Below are positions 1 through 10,460 of a DNA stretch of 64,000 nt, piece by piece. Each line of letters starts with the position of its first letter. The first letter of the stretch is position 1. Position numbers and translations under genes: made by a program. The DNA is from Ooceraea biroi (Eukaryota; Arthropoda; Insecta; Hymenoptera; Formicidae): positions 16,856,278-16,920,277 of the forward strand of contig NC_039507.1 in NCBI RefSeq assembly GCF_003672135.1, given 5' to 3'. The notes beneath the pieces were generated by a model. That model was given only the letters and a program-made list of their open reading frames with translations, was not told the origin of the DNA and did no database searches.

Positions 1-981
1 AAAATCGGTGAACAGAGATAATAATATCATTGAGAGCTTGATTTATTATATATATAGCATATGTTTATGCACTAACTGTATATTTAATGAATTTATATAA
101 GAAACTTTAATATCGATATTTCATTAATATCGAAGATATCCGCGTGCAATGATTTTTTGTACTCAAGGGATGATCGTATCGTTCGAGGGTCCCAAACGGG
201 CTCTTCGTTATCGTGTGAATAAATTCGAACCTCCTGTCAGAGGCATCGCCTGTTCTAGAAAGAAAGGGGGCCAAGAACCCGCGCTAGAAAAACCTTCCCA
301 CCATTCGCGGGTGTAAAGATATGCGTACAAAAAGAGACAGAGATTTGCTATCATCCTGTCGCTAGCAGAAATCGAAAACTTATCACGCTGCCACCAACGT
401 TCCCCACTTTTTAAAAGCGATTAGAATTCTATAAAATTACGTCGCCATATTTGACATTATATATTGAGGAACCATAGAAATCTTCGGTTAGAACCAATCG
501 ACTGTACAGTTCTCGTTACAAATCGTTTCATCCGACTCTGCGTTACGCTACGACTTTGCGATCGCGATGAAGTCATCTTGCAATCGATATTAGCCTTTTA
601 AGTAACAGAGTGTAAAAGTTTCTTCATAAATTTTACTTTCACCAAATAACTCTGTTAGAAGGCAGCATGCGCCATATTTCATACGTTCTCGGCTGCAAAC
701 TCGTGTGATATACGCGCGGGTTTATCTGAACCAGATAACTATGTCTCAAGAGAGATTTCGAGAGAGAGCTGCCTTGCCGGCCATGGTTTTGTAAGCCATG
801 GTCCGCAACCATTCGCCCGAATATCACAGTTCACGATGGTTACTGCGAATAAAACAGGAATACCTACACGCGATAGCGATGCAATTGCGATAATATTATA
901 GTACATGTATAAATATTATAGTATTTGTCACGTAAATGAAAACTTGCAGGCAAATGATATTTGAGCTTGATTTGGGCTATA
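1..981. other. Non-coding, no gene recognised
   Basis: Short open frames on both strands have no recognisable domain and no convincing splice structure. I see no tRNA, rRNA or terminal-repeat element before the mariner derivative that follows. Confidence 0.4.
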
Positions 982-1742
982 CAGGGTGTCCCGGGTTTTA
1001 ACCGACAAACTGCGGGAGCATATTCTACTAGTGGAAATAAGAAAAAATTCTTATATCGAGTTTGCTTAGAAATGCTTTATTACAAAGTTATAAACCAATA
1101 TTGAAAAGAAATATGAGATACGTAACAACGGATTTTTTCACAAAAATAAAAATTATCTACGCAATGATTTAGTGACGCATTTCAAAATGTTGTCCTTGCA
1201 CATCGATACAAGCTAGACATCGACGTAGTACAGAATTTGTTACAGTACGACATTCCTGAAAATTTTGTTGCATCTCAGTAACTGAATTAGTAATTCGTTG
1301 CTTTAAATCTATCTGGTACTCTCCTGTTAGGAAATCTACGTTGATACTCTCGTACGGCAGCTCGTGCATTTCCGTCACAGAATCCGTACACGAAATGAAT
1401 ATCGGTGTATTCCTCGTTTGAAAACACTTTTGGCATTCTGATAGTAATTGCTAGTTGACACGACGATTGAAATCTAACAGCTACTGTTGTGAAAGTAACA
1501 ATCATACTGAATCGTTTCAACATAGTGAACATGAATACATGTGAATACACATAACATAAACATCTTCGACCTTCCAAATTCTACACTATGTTCCGTTGTT
1601 ACTTATCTCATATTTCTTTTCAATATTGGTTTATAACTTTGTAATAAAGCATTTCTAAGCAAACTCGATATAAGAATTTTTTCTTATTTCCACTAGTAGA
1701 ATATGCTCCCGCAGTTTGTCGGTTAAAACCCGGGACACCCTG
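982..1742 (-). mobile_element. Internally deleted mariner-type element, copy 1
   Basis: The element starts CAGGGTGTCCCGGGTTTTAA, ends in the inverted complement, and is flanked by TA on both sides (980-981 and 1743-1744), the target site of Tc1/mariner elements. The terminal inverted repeats are long (about 140 bp). Read on the minus strand, the interior codes for a transposase N-terminus (starting MPKVFSNEEYTDIHF, about 43 residues, minus-strand frame around 1310-1440). It then jumps, in a shifted frame, to a transposase C-terminus ending VLRRCLACIDVQGQHFE (about 1172-1330). The catalytic middle is missing. It is non-autonomous and would depend on a related full-length element. A second copy lies at 52385-53064. 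Confidence 0.88.
1172..1577 (-). pseudogene. Mariner transposase remnant, N- and C-termini only
   Basis: The minus-strand frame ending at 1287 holds the helix-turn-helix start of a mariner-type transposase (MPKVFSNEEYTDIHF...RRFPNRRVPDRF). The minus-strand frame ending at 1169 holds the family's C-terminus (ITNSVTEMQQNFQECRTVTN, ending GQHFEMRH). Both are familiar from ant mariner transposases. About 250 residues that would carry the DDD/E triad are absent, and the two pieces are out of frame, so no active enzyme can be made. Confidence 0.8.
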
Positions 1743-4035
1743 TATATAATCCGATAATATACTTCGAGACTTGGCTTGATGGAAAATTTAACACGCGCTT
1801 CTGAGAAAATTTGATTAACCGAATAGAATTGTGCGATTCAGTTCGAGAATGCATACCCTGCTTGAAATAATCGTACATATATGCGCGCGTTAGATATACG
1901 AATCTATAAAGATAAATAACTGTTTTCATCTATAGGTGCGAATACAAGCGTGTAACAGAGGTTCAATAAAATATAAAGATTAATCGACTGCATGTTTATG
2001 AGGAAAACTATATAAAGCATATAGGACTTTTGTCTTTTCGAAATACAAGTGTAAAAGTGTAAAATATTTAGTTCTTTCATCGTGAATCTCTCAGTGTGAT
2101 TTACAAATTACTGCATGCGTTATTACTATTCTACAAGTGGTAAAATTGAGCACTCACCAATGAGCGATGAAATCCTATAGAATCCATCACAGCCACTGAT
2201 GAAATTGACCGACCATCTGTAATCTCTTCAGCTGGGAATCTCTCATCGGTTGCTCTTCAGTTTTCACTTCTTTTTGTACTTTGCACTTTTCACTTTGTTC
2301 TTTACACTTTATACTTCGCACATACGAGTTTATTCGCGACGCGATACTATTGTTAACGATATTTAAAGAATATTTATGTCGGCACAAAAGTCACTTCACT
2401 TTACTGGCGGAGTGCGATGATCCCACGACGAACTGCTCCATATTATGATGGCGAAGTTCATTTCCGAACAATATATTGCGAACATTGCTTCGCACAATAT
2501 TTGCGAAGACTACTTCGCAATGTCTATGCGAAGATTGCGCGGCTTATTTGAAACGTAATTTAAATTTTAAATAATTAAATTTATAATTTATATATTTATT
2601 TATAATAATTAAATAATTTAAGTTTAATTGAACGTGTTTTACGTCTTTCTACTCGAAATGTATAATAATTTATAACGCGATTTCGAAATTGTTTAATAGG
2701 TATGTAGGCGAACAAAATATAATCGCGCCTATCAATGCAGTAAATGGAATATCAAGATAAAAGATTATGCAGTAAAATTGAATAATTAATTATAATTATA
2801 ATTACACAATTTGCTCTAATGAATAAACGTGAATAAAATAATTCTTAAAAAATTCTAATCTCTAATTTCTTTTTGACTGCGTGTCTCTAATCACGAATAA
2901 TCGCGAATATGTATATATAAATATAATTAATGAGAAACAAATATAATTGCATCACAACGTGAGCAAATATTCATAAAATCATATGACAGTAAATTAGCTC
3001 GCGATTTTGCCTCGCGAATTTGAAATATCATCCTTTTCGATGGTGTTTGAATTAAAAACCATGCAAATCCAAAAAGATAAAATTATTCAATAAGATGATA
3101 TAAATCAATAATATATACATATATTTTAAAGATATAATACTTAATTAAATAACCGAAGAATCTTTTTCGAAGAATTAAGAACACATGTAATTTATAAGAT
3201 AGACTTAAAGACGAATAAGTTATGATTTATATCATTCTTTAATCAATAATTCATGCACAAAACTACGTAGAAAGTATCTTTCTATGTATTATACTAAAGC
3301 TATGTACTATACTACTGTAAATCACACTGATTATTGCAAAAAGACCATCACCATAATATACAAAATATTTTTACTTTTATTGTTTCAATTACTCACTCTA
3401 CGATGCTTTGGCGTTGCACAATGCAAAAATCTCTTGCTCCTTTTAATTCTTGATAGCTCCACGAAAAAATGGCACTCCTCAATTTCGCAGTCATATTCCT
3501 TTACAAATTTCAATATAAAATTAATTTTATTTAATTAATTTTATAGTTACTGTCTTATTCATATTTTATTGCATCGAATTATATGAAATATAATTGCAAA
3601 ATTGTAATTAATAACGGAAGCTAGCGAAATATTTCAATCGCATTGTGCGCACGTTTATGTCGAGAATATGTGTATTTAAATCCTTACGAAATTTAATTAA
3701 ATTAATGCGTTCGTGAAAAATAAACATTTGCTCGTATGCACTACATTTTCTAATAACACTTGGATTTTAATTTAAATTTAATTTAATTATCAATTAATAA
3801 TATCTTGTAGAGAATATTACTTGTGTCGATATTCGTCAACGGACGACAATAGAATGTTGCGCGATCTTGGGTCGAAGGTCGTTTTTGTGTAATAAGACGT
3901 CGATAATTTCAAGGATACACAACATTAATATGTGTGTATAATATATAAAATTTTCATTTAAAATTATATAATTTTACGATTGTATTTGTCTGAATACAAT
4001 GCGAAAAATGAACTCAACACACACTAAAGTGCACA
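1743..4035. other. AT-rich intergenic DNA, no gene recognised
   Basis: Very AT-rich, with stops in all frames. A short cluster of TTGCGAA/TTCGCAA words sits at about 2449-2545 (see findings). Nothing else stands out. Confidence 0.4.
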
Positions 4036-4560
4036 CATGATTGCGCGCATTAATAACTCGCGCCTATTTCAATAAAAAATATTTATCAGTTTAATGAATA
4101 AATGTGATGTTTCACGATAACGGCGAAGAAATTGAAAAGATTTATCGATTTACCTTTGATTTACGTTTTTGAGCCGATCCTGAACTGGAGTTTTCGGTGC
4201 CGCGAATTTGCAATCTTCGCAGGATCTAGAGACAGTAATATTTCTATTATATTTTCATGCACTTGTTAGATTAATTATACAATTAATTATACAATATGTA
4301 TAATTCTTGCAATCGCATGCGCGAGTAACGCGATACCATGTAGAAATGATCGCGCCAAAAGCGTATCGTAGCGTATCGACCATTGAGCGAAGGGGTTAGG
4401 AACGCGACTCGATCATTCGCGAGCTTATATCTTTATAATATCTAATAAAATCGCGGCGCTAAATATCGCAACGGATTCGCAAAATCCACGCGCGTGTAAT
4501 TTCGACTCTAATAGTTCAAACATAAAGGTTAGCGCGTCAAAAGAACGTAAAAAAAGTAGA

Positions 4561-4707
4561 TTATAAAATACCTAGTGCGATATGAATGACGCGCGAAGAG
4601 CAACGTGAAGTTGTCGAGATCACGTGATCACACGCGGGACAATGAGACAACGGAAAATGAAATAACGAGAGAAATCGCATAATGTATTACTACTGTTATT
4701 TTATCTT
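4561..4707 (+). repeat. Direct repeat left of satellite array (mate at 6287-6425)
   Basis: The stretch containing AAAATACCTAGTGCGATATG and, further on, ATGTATTA...TTTTATCTTTTA is repeated in the same orientation at 6287-6425 with scattered substitutions and small indels. The pair is about 1.73 kb apart and brackets the tandem array and the right inverted arm, as expected from a tandem duplication or unequal exchange. They do not have LTR ends. Confidence 0.75.
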
Positions 4708-5029
4708 TTAGTGTGTGTGAAGCTGGCGTATCATTTCGCGGAAAATCATTAATTATTGAGAGTTCTGGCTCCCTTTTTAATAGTTCTAGAGTTCCTGATA
4801 GGTTAAACGCATAGTTCTGGCCATTAAAGCGAAAAAATCGCATAGTGCAAAGTGAGACGCCAATTTCACGCAGCGTCTCACTTTGTTCTGCGACAGTTTC
4901 CGCCATAATTCCGGCTAGATTTTAAAATATCTACAGTTCTATATGAGTTCTAGAAAGAGTTCTAGCGAAAAAAATTTTTTTTCATCTTTTTATAATTATT
5001 AAAGCTAAAAACTGTTTAAGGGAATGACG

Positions 5030-5965
5030 ACTGGTTAATTTCAGAGAGTTCTGTGCTTTATGAAATATTTGTCGTGTAGTTCTGAACATATTTAACCATT
5101 TTCCAAAGAGTTCTCAATGCAAACATTAACAATTATTTAATAAAAAATTTTTATCATCCGAGAAAGACGTATCTATGGAGATATATGTGAGACGCTGGTC
5201 GATTTTCGAGAGTTTTGCTTATTCTAAAACAGTTCTCGTATAGTTCCGGACAGGTGCAATGCCTTTCCAAAGAGTTCTGATAGGAACAACGATTAGAAAA
5301 GTTTTTAAAAAATTATTTCGCCCAAAGAGTGGACGTTTTCGACTTTACCAGTGAGACGCTGGTTGATTTTCGAGAGTTCTGCTTATTCTAAAACAGTTCT
5401 CGTATAGTTCGGGACATGTGCAATGCCTTTCCAAAGAGTTTTGATAGGAACAACGATTAGAAAATGTTTTAAAAAATTATTTCGCCCAAAGAGTGGACGT
5501 TTTCGAATTTACCAGTGAGACGCTGGTTGATTTTCGAGAGTTCTGCTTATTATAAACAGTTCTCGTATAGTTCGGGACATGTGCAATGCCTTTCCAAAGA
5601 GTTCTGATAGGAACAACGATTAGAAAATTTTTTAAAAAATTATTTCGCCCAAAGGGTGGACGTTTTCGACTTTACCAGTGAAACGCTGGTCGATTTTCGA
5701 GAGTTTTGTGAAGACTAAAATATTTCTCGTGTAGGTCTGAACGTATTACCAATATTCCAAAGAGTTCCGACCGCAAACATTAACAATTATTTAATAAAAA
5801 ATTTTTATCGTCCGAGAAAGACGTATCTATGGAGATATATGTGAGACGCTGGTCGATTTTCGAGAGTTCTGCTTATTCTAAAACAGTTCTCGTATAGTTC
5901 CGGACATGTACAATGCCTTTCCAAAAAGTTCTGATAGGCACAACGAGTAGAAAATTTTTTTTTAA
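5030..5965 (+). repeat. Tandem satellite array, ~164-bp monomer
   Basis: The anchor GTGAGACGCTGG (GTGAAACGCTGG in one unit) occurs at 5187, 5351, 5515, 5678 and 5841, giving periods of 164, 164, 163 and 163 bp. A diverged unit precedes the first anchor. There are two monomer types. Units with TTAATAAAAAATTTTTATC followed by CCGAGAAAGACGTATCTATG occur before 5187 and before 5841. The units between contain GATAGGAACAACGATTAGAA and CGCCCAAAGAGTGGACG instead. The order A-B-B-B-A-B suggests a higher-order repeat. AGTTCT recurs several times per monomer. Confidence 0.9.
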
Positions 5966-6286
5966 ATTATTGCAAATTCGCAGCACCGAAAAATCCAGTT
6001 CGGGCCAAACAAGATCGGCTCGAAGGTAAGCCCATAAATAATCTTTTCAATTTCTTCGCCGTCGAAAAACATCACAGTTATTCATTAAATTGATATATAT
6101 ATTTTCTATTAAAATAACCGCGAGCTATTGACGCGCGCGATTAATTAACTCTCACGAATAACTACTCCTATAAACATGTTGACGCGATGTTAGTTATTTA
6201 TCGTACATTTTCCGCTAGGAAATTTTTTAAGATTCCAACAATTTCTATTTTTTGCGTTAAAAGATAAAATAGCATAATCCATGGAT

Positions 6287-6425
6287 TACAAAATACCTAG
6301 TGCGATATGAATGTCGCACGAAAAGCAGCGTGAAGTTGCCGCGATCACTTGATCACGCGCGGGAAAATGAGACGGCGCATAGCGATAGAAATTGCGTAAT
6401 GTATTAATTATATTTTATCTTTTAA
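6287..6425 (+). repeat. Direct repeat right of satellite array (mate at 4561-4707)
   Basis: Same orientation and block order as 4561-4707, starting AAAATACCTAGTGCGATATG. It lies just outside the right arm of the inverted repeat, so direct and inverted repeats are interleaved rather than nested. Confidence 0.75.
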
Positions 6426-8218
6426 TATTTCTCCTGCCTCAAATTCTGCTTTTATAAAAACGTAGTATAAATTTTACTCTATCTATCTCGTTTGTGTCAG
6501 TAATTATGTTATTGTAAAGTAACACTTTTTTAAAAAAGCAGCATTTGGAGCAGGAGAAATTATACATCTTTTCTCTAGTAAATTCTTAAAACGATACTCG
6601 ACAGCATCCTCACAACATAAATCTTAAAGAATGCAACTACAGTTGCGGAAGAACTCGACCAATCTTTGGACAAATATATCCCTATCCGCGTGTTCAAACT
6701 AGCAGTATCGATGTTCTAGCTCATTATATGCGTTGATCGAAAACGAAGAGTTTGGCGAACTCACGACGAGAACTCGGAAGCTGCTCACTACTTCAACTAT
6801 CTACTCCTCTTTACGCGATGAGGCGCTTAACGACTCGATAGCAATCTAACTGAGTGACTCATGTTGCTTTTCTCTCAAGAGTTACGACCACCCTTCGCGT
6901 TTCTCCTGCCCATTCGCTGTCAGTTTCTAACTCTCTCCCTCTATTGCTTTACGACAAATGTATGATACACATACCGATTTTCGGTACTATCTATTTTTCT
7001 TGTCGGAATTTATGATATTACGCATTCAACATTCTTATTAAAATTGGTCGCATTGCATCAAACTGATTAAATTCAGGGAAAAGACTGAACAAACAGGAGC
7101 GCATATGTGATTCGTGCCAACTCTTTACGATCTTAATCCGGAATATCTGGCTCCATTTGACAAATAAATCTGAGCTCTCAATTGTAAAGAACACATCAAA
7201 ATATCTGACAGCTGTTCGATGGATCCGTAACGCGTAGCATGTCAAGATAATCAAGTACGAATAAGTATAATCACCAATATCAACCTTGCAGAAAAGAGAT
7301 AATAATAACTATAATAAATATCTAATTTTTTAAAATAATTAGTAGGATCATTAAAAGGAAATTAGTGTTGTGTTATAATCTAAAATAGAAACTTATTATT
7401 AATAATAATTATTATTAATATTTCTGAATTGTCTTATTCATCAGACTTATTTTTACCGAATAGAATGGCCTTGTATATATTGAAGCGAATAATCTTTCTC
7501 GCTTACAATCGCAACTGTCGATCGCAATTTACGAGAATCTCGAAGCTTTCGCTTGAGAAGTTAAAGGCGGATTACCGTGGACTTGGCTTACTACGACTGC
7601 CATCGTACGACTTATCCGAGTTCACCTCCACTTATTCTCCTCAAGAACCTTGACATTGAGACTTTCTCGTTGCATTGTTACCGCACACGCGCGAGCCAGT
7701 TGTTCCTTCCACGATTGCGAAGGGCCGTTATTGTTACCGTCTTAGTGTGTTCGACGAGATTGGTTACCGAACTGGAAGAGAATGGTATAAGAAGGCAGAT
7801 TGCCATTTAGACCAAGAGTTATTAATCACGAGGAACAACGACTTTTGATGACTTGGCCATCGATGTATTTTTGCTTGGCTACTCCTTTGTCGCTATCGTC
7901 TTGATAATCCGCGTAAGATAACAATAATATCCTGAATACGTGCAATGAGCAGAATTTAATGGATTATAATATTAATCCTTCGCGCCGTCCACTTTGCATC
8001 GCCCTCTCGATATGGCGTTCTAATGCATAGTCATGCCGCACAACGTGTCACTTCTCCATTGAATTTTCCTCACTTTGACGGTTCAAATATTATTAATGTA
8101 TTGTTCCTTATAATTCTCCATATAATTTCTATTTAATATTTTAATATATAATTTATCATTTATAATAAATTACAATATAAAATACATAGTAATAAATTAT
8201 ATATTAAAATTTTATATA
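6426..8218. other. Intergenic DNA between two satellite arrays
   Basis: No recognisable gene. It begins with a small foldback (6424-6562: TTTCTCCTGC paired with GCAGGAGAAA). Open frames at 7018-7254 (minus) and 7429-7810 (plus) have no recognisable domain and are treated as chance. Confidence 0.4.
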
Positions 8219-8280
8219 ACTAGTACAACACAGGCGCGCGCTATTTTATTTTTCAATATTAATAATGTTTTCGAATAACT
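8219..8280 (+). repeat. Direct repeat left of second array (mate at 8872-8933)
   Basis: About 61 bp starting ACTAGTACAACACAGGCGCG and continuing through AATATTAATAATGTTTTCGA. It is repeated almost exactly in the same orientation at 8872-8933, immediately after the array. Confidence 0.88.
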
Positions 8281-8289
8281 TATTTGGCA

Positions 8290-8871
8290 TATTGCAAAGA
8301 GGTCTCGACGATTGAAAATCAATCAGACCCATAAATAAAAAGTTCTAACCCTGAAACTTTTTTCTCTTTCCGGGGAGTTCTGAGTTGATGATATCAATAT
8401 TTTTTATATTGCCTAGAGTTCTCTGCTATTGAAAATACCGTAAACTCAGAAATGAAAAAGTTCTCGAGTTTAAAATTTTTTTCTTCTCAGAGGAGTTCTG
8501 AGTTGATGATATCATTATTTTTTATATTGCCTAGAGTTCTCTGCTATTGAAAATACCGTAAACTCAGAAATGAAAAAGTTCTCGAGTTTAAAATTTTTTT
8601 CTTCTCAGAGGAGTTCTGAGTTGATGATATCAATATTTTTTATATTGCCTAGAGTTCTCTGCTATTGAAAATACCGTAAATACAGAAATGAAAAAGTTCT
8701 AGCCATTAAAATTTTTTTCTTTCTCCAAGGAGTTCTGTGCTATTTACACTGTTAGTTGGCATATTGCGAAGAGGTCTCGACGATTGAAAATCCTTTAGAT
8801 TTAGAAATGAGAAAGTTCTAGCCATTAAAATTTTTTTCTTTTTCCAAGGAGTTCTGTGCTATTTATATTGT
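8290..8871 (+). repeat. Tandem satellite array, ~118-bp monomer
   Basis: The anchor GAGTTCTG recurs with AGTTCT at 8376, 8494, 8612, 8731 and 8850, giving periods of 118, 118, 119 and 119 bp. Inner units are almost identical (GAGTTGATGATATCA, then TATTGCCTAGAGTTCTCTGC, then TACCGTAAACTCAGAAATGA). The last units diverge. It shares with the 5-kb array a recurring AGTTCT word in the same orientation, so the two may be related satellites. Confidence 0.88.
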
Positions 8872-8933
8872 CACTAGTACAACACAGGCGCGCGCTATTT
8901 TATTTTGCAATATTAATAATGTTTTCGAATAAT
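8872..8933 (+). repeat. Direct repeat right of second array (mate at 8219-8280)
   Basis: Near-identical to 8219-8280 (ACTAGTACAACACAGGCGCG...). The pair brackets the whole 118-bp array. Confidence 0.88.
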
Positions 8934-10460
8934 AATATCTTATATCTATTATTTATTATATGCACAATTATCACACTCTACCAAATTGTTAACCTTCACG
9001 CAAAAACAGCCGCGCGATGGTAATCTAAACTGAACATAGCGCACAACGCGAATCGAGATAACCAATCAACGTCTCGGAAAAGAGGCAACAATGATTTCGA
9101 TTTGATTTAACACGGCTTTTTTAAGAGTGGATTACATATTAAATATTAATATTGGGTTGTAACATATATTGGTTCCGTTTTTTTAGTGTTTTTAATAACG
9201 AATGTATATTATACAACTCAATATAACAATATTATAATTTTCGTGCACATTATGCAAATCTCAGTGACATTTATTTAATAACTACGTAATATTGACAACA
9301 ACAAAAACGCTTACTCTATGTGACCAATGACTCAGGATGTATCAATCAAATATTACAAGAATTCTATACACAATAGCATTTCGGATTTGTCAGTTGCCAA
9401 GACACACCTCTAGAAGTCAATGATCTACAAGAATAATCTCGCCCTTTGAACACGACGATAAAAATCGCGGCTTGTGTTACCGTTCTTGCCTAAGGCAGCC
9501 GGATTTTATACGCTCTAATCATCGAGGGACTTGGCGTGATTTGACCTCGTCGAAAAGACGACGAGCGAGAATAGAGCACCGGGCTCGAGGCGAAAAATGC
9601 GTTTTATACAACACGCGATTACTCGTGTGGTCGCTCGGCAGGAAGCGTTTAAGACGACAAAATCTTGCCACAGCGGGTGCGAGATTTATAATGGTTCGCG
9701 ATATTCGACAGCTGCAACTGCTGGTTCCTTGGTAAAAATAGGCGTCGTCGTCGTCGCTTTAACGATACGATGTCGAGAACGATCTGTAAGAATCCTGCTT
9801 GTGTGATGATATTTATGCACTTTGACGGACAATCCTAATTTCTTCTTTAGGCACTTTAAACCTGTTTCGTTGCGATAGTCTAAGCAAATATTGTCAGACG
9901 TCGTTCGTTACGTGCTCGTTTTGACAGAAATGCCGGAATGAAGTTGATTTATAATGCTTTGTCCTTTGATCCCATCTTTTGAGATTTTACGAGAAAGAGA
10001 TGACTCCTCTATATGTAGCATATAAACGGTGCGTGTAAAATATAATTTATTTGACGTTGGAGTAACAGTAAATTACTCCGTCACGTCTAGCAACGTACGC
10101 TGCTATAATATTTTATGGCCACCATCCAGATACATCTTGCCTGAGTAATGTTACTATGAATAATTACAATCCGCGACGATTATAATATTTTAATAATTTT
10201 TCATAAATTATTTTTATATAAAGACAATTTAAAATTAATTAATACAGAGAGAAAAATTGCATTCTCACAGCATAGTTATTTTCTGCTCATATGTATCTCG
10301 TGAGATAATTTTCATATTTGTTCTTTAATAGATTACAAATTTAAAATATTTCTCTTAGAAAAATATTCCTTTGAATTAAAAACTTATTTTATAGATAGAT
10401 TAATTAAAATTCTCTTTTTTTTTAAATCCAAATCGTCAAAATTTGTAAAAAGATGTTATA
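8934..10460. other. Intergenic DNA, no gene recognised
   Basis: A moderately GC-rich patch at 9470-9810 is open in two + frames but has no domain or splice context. Confidence 0.4.

Larger units (their letters stand above)
4036..6146. repeat. Large imperfect inverted repeat enclosing a satellite array
   Basis: The left arm at about 4036-4214 is repeated in reverse complement at about 5969-6146. Matching blocks include GGCGAAGAAATTGAAAAGAT (left) against its complement near 6040-6060, and GCGAATTTGCAAT at 4202-4214 against ATTGCAAATTCGC at 5969-5981. The order of blocks is preserved along both arms. The interior contains a direct-repeat copy (4561-4707) and the ~164-bp tandem array. The arms could be the ends of an old DNA transposon, but I see no transposase and no clear target duplication. 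Confidence 0.7.

Noticed and set aside
4561..6425. Direct repeat pair as LTRs of a retrotransposon
   Set aside because: No TG...CA ends, no primer-binding site and no gag/pol frame between; the interior is satellite DNA.
5030..8871. Possible CRISPR arrays from regularly spaced repeats
   Set aside because: The repeat units are contiguous 118-164-bp monomers with no variable spacers, and the genome is clearly eukaryotic. They are satellites.
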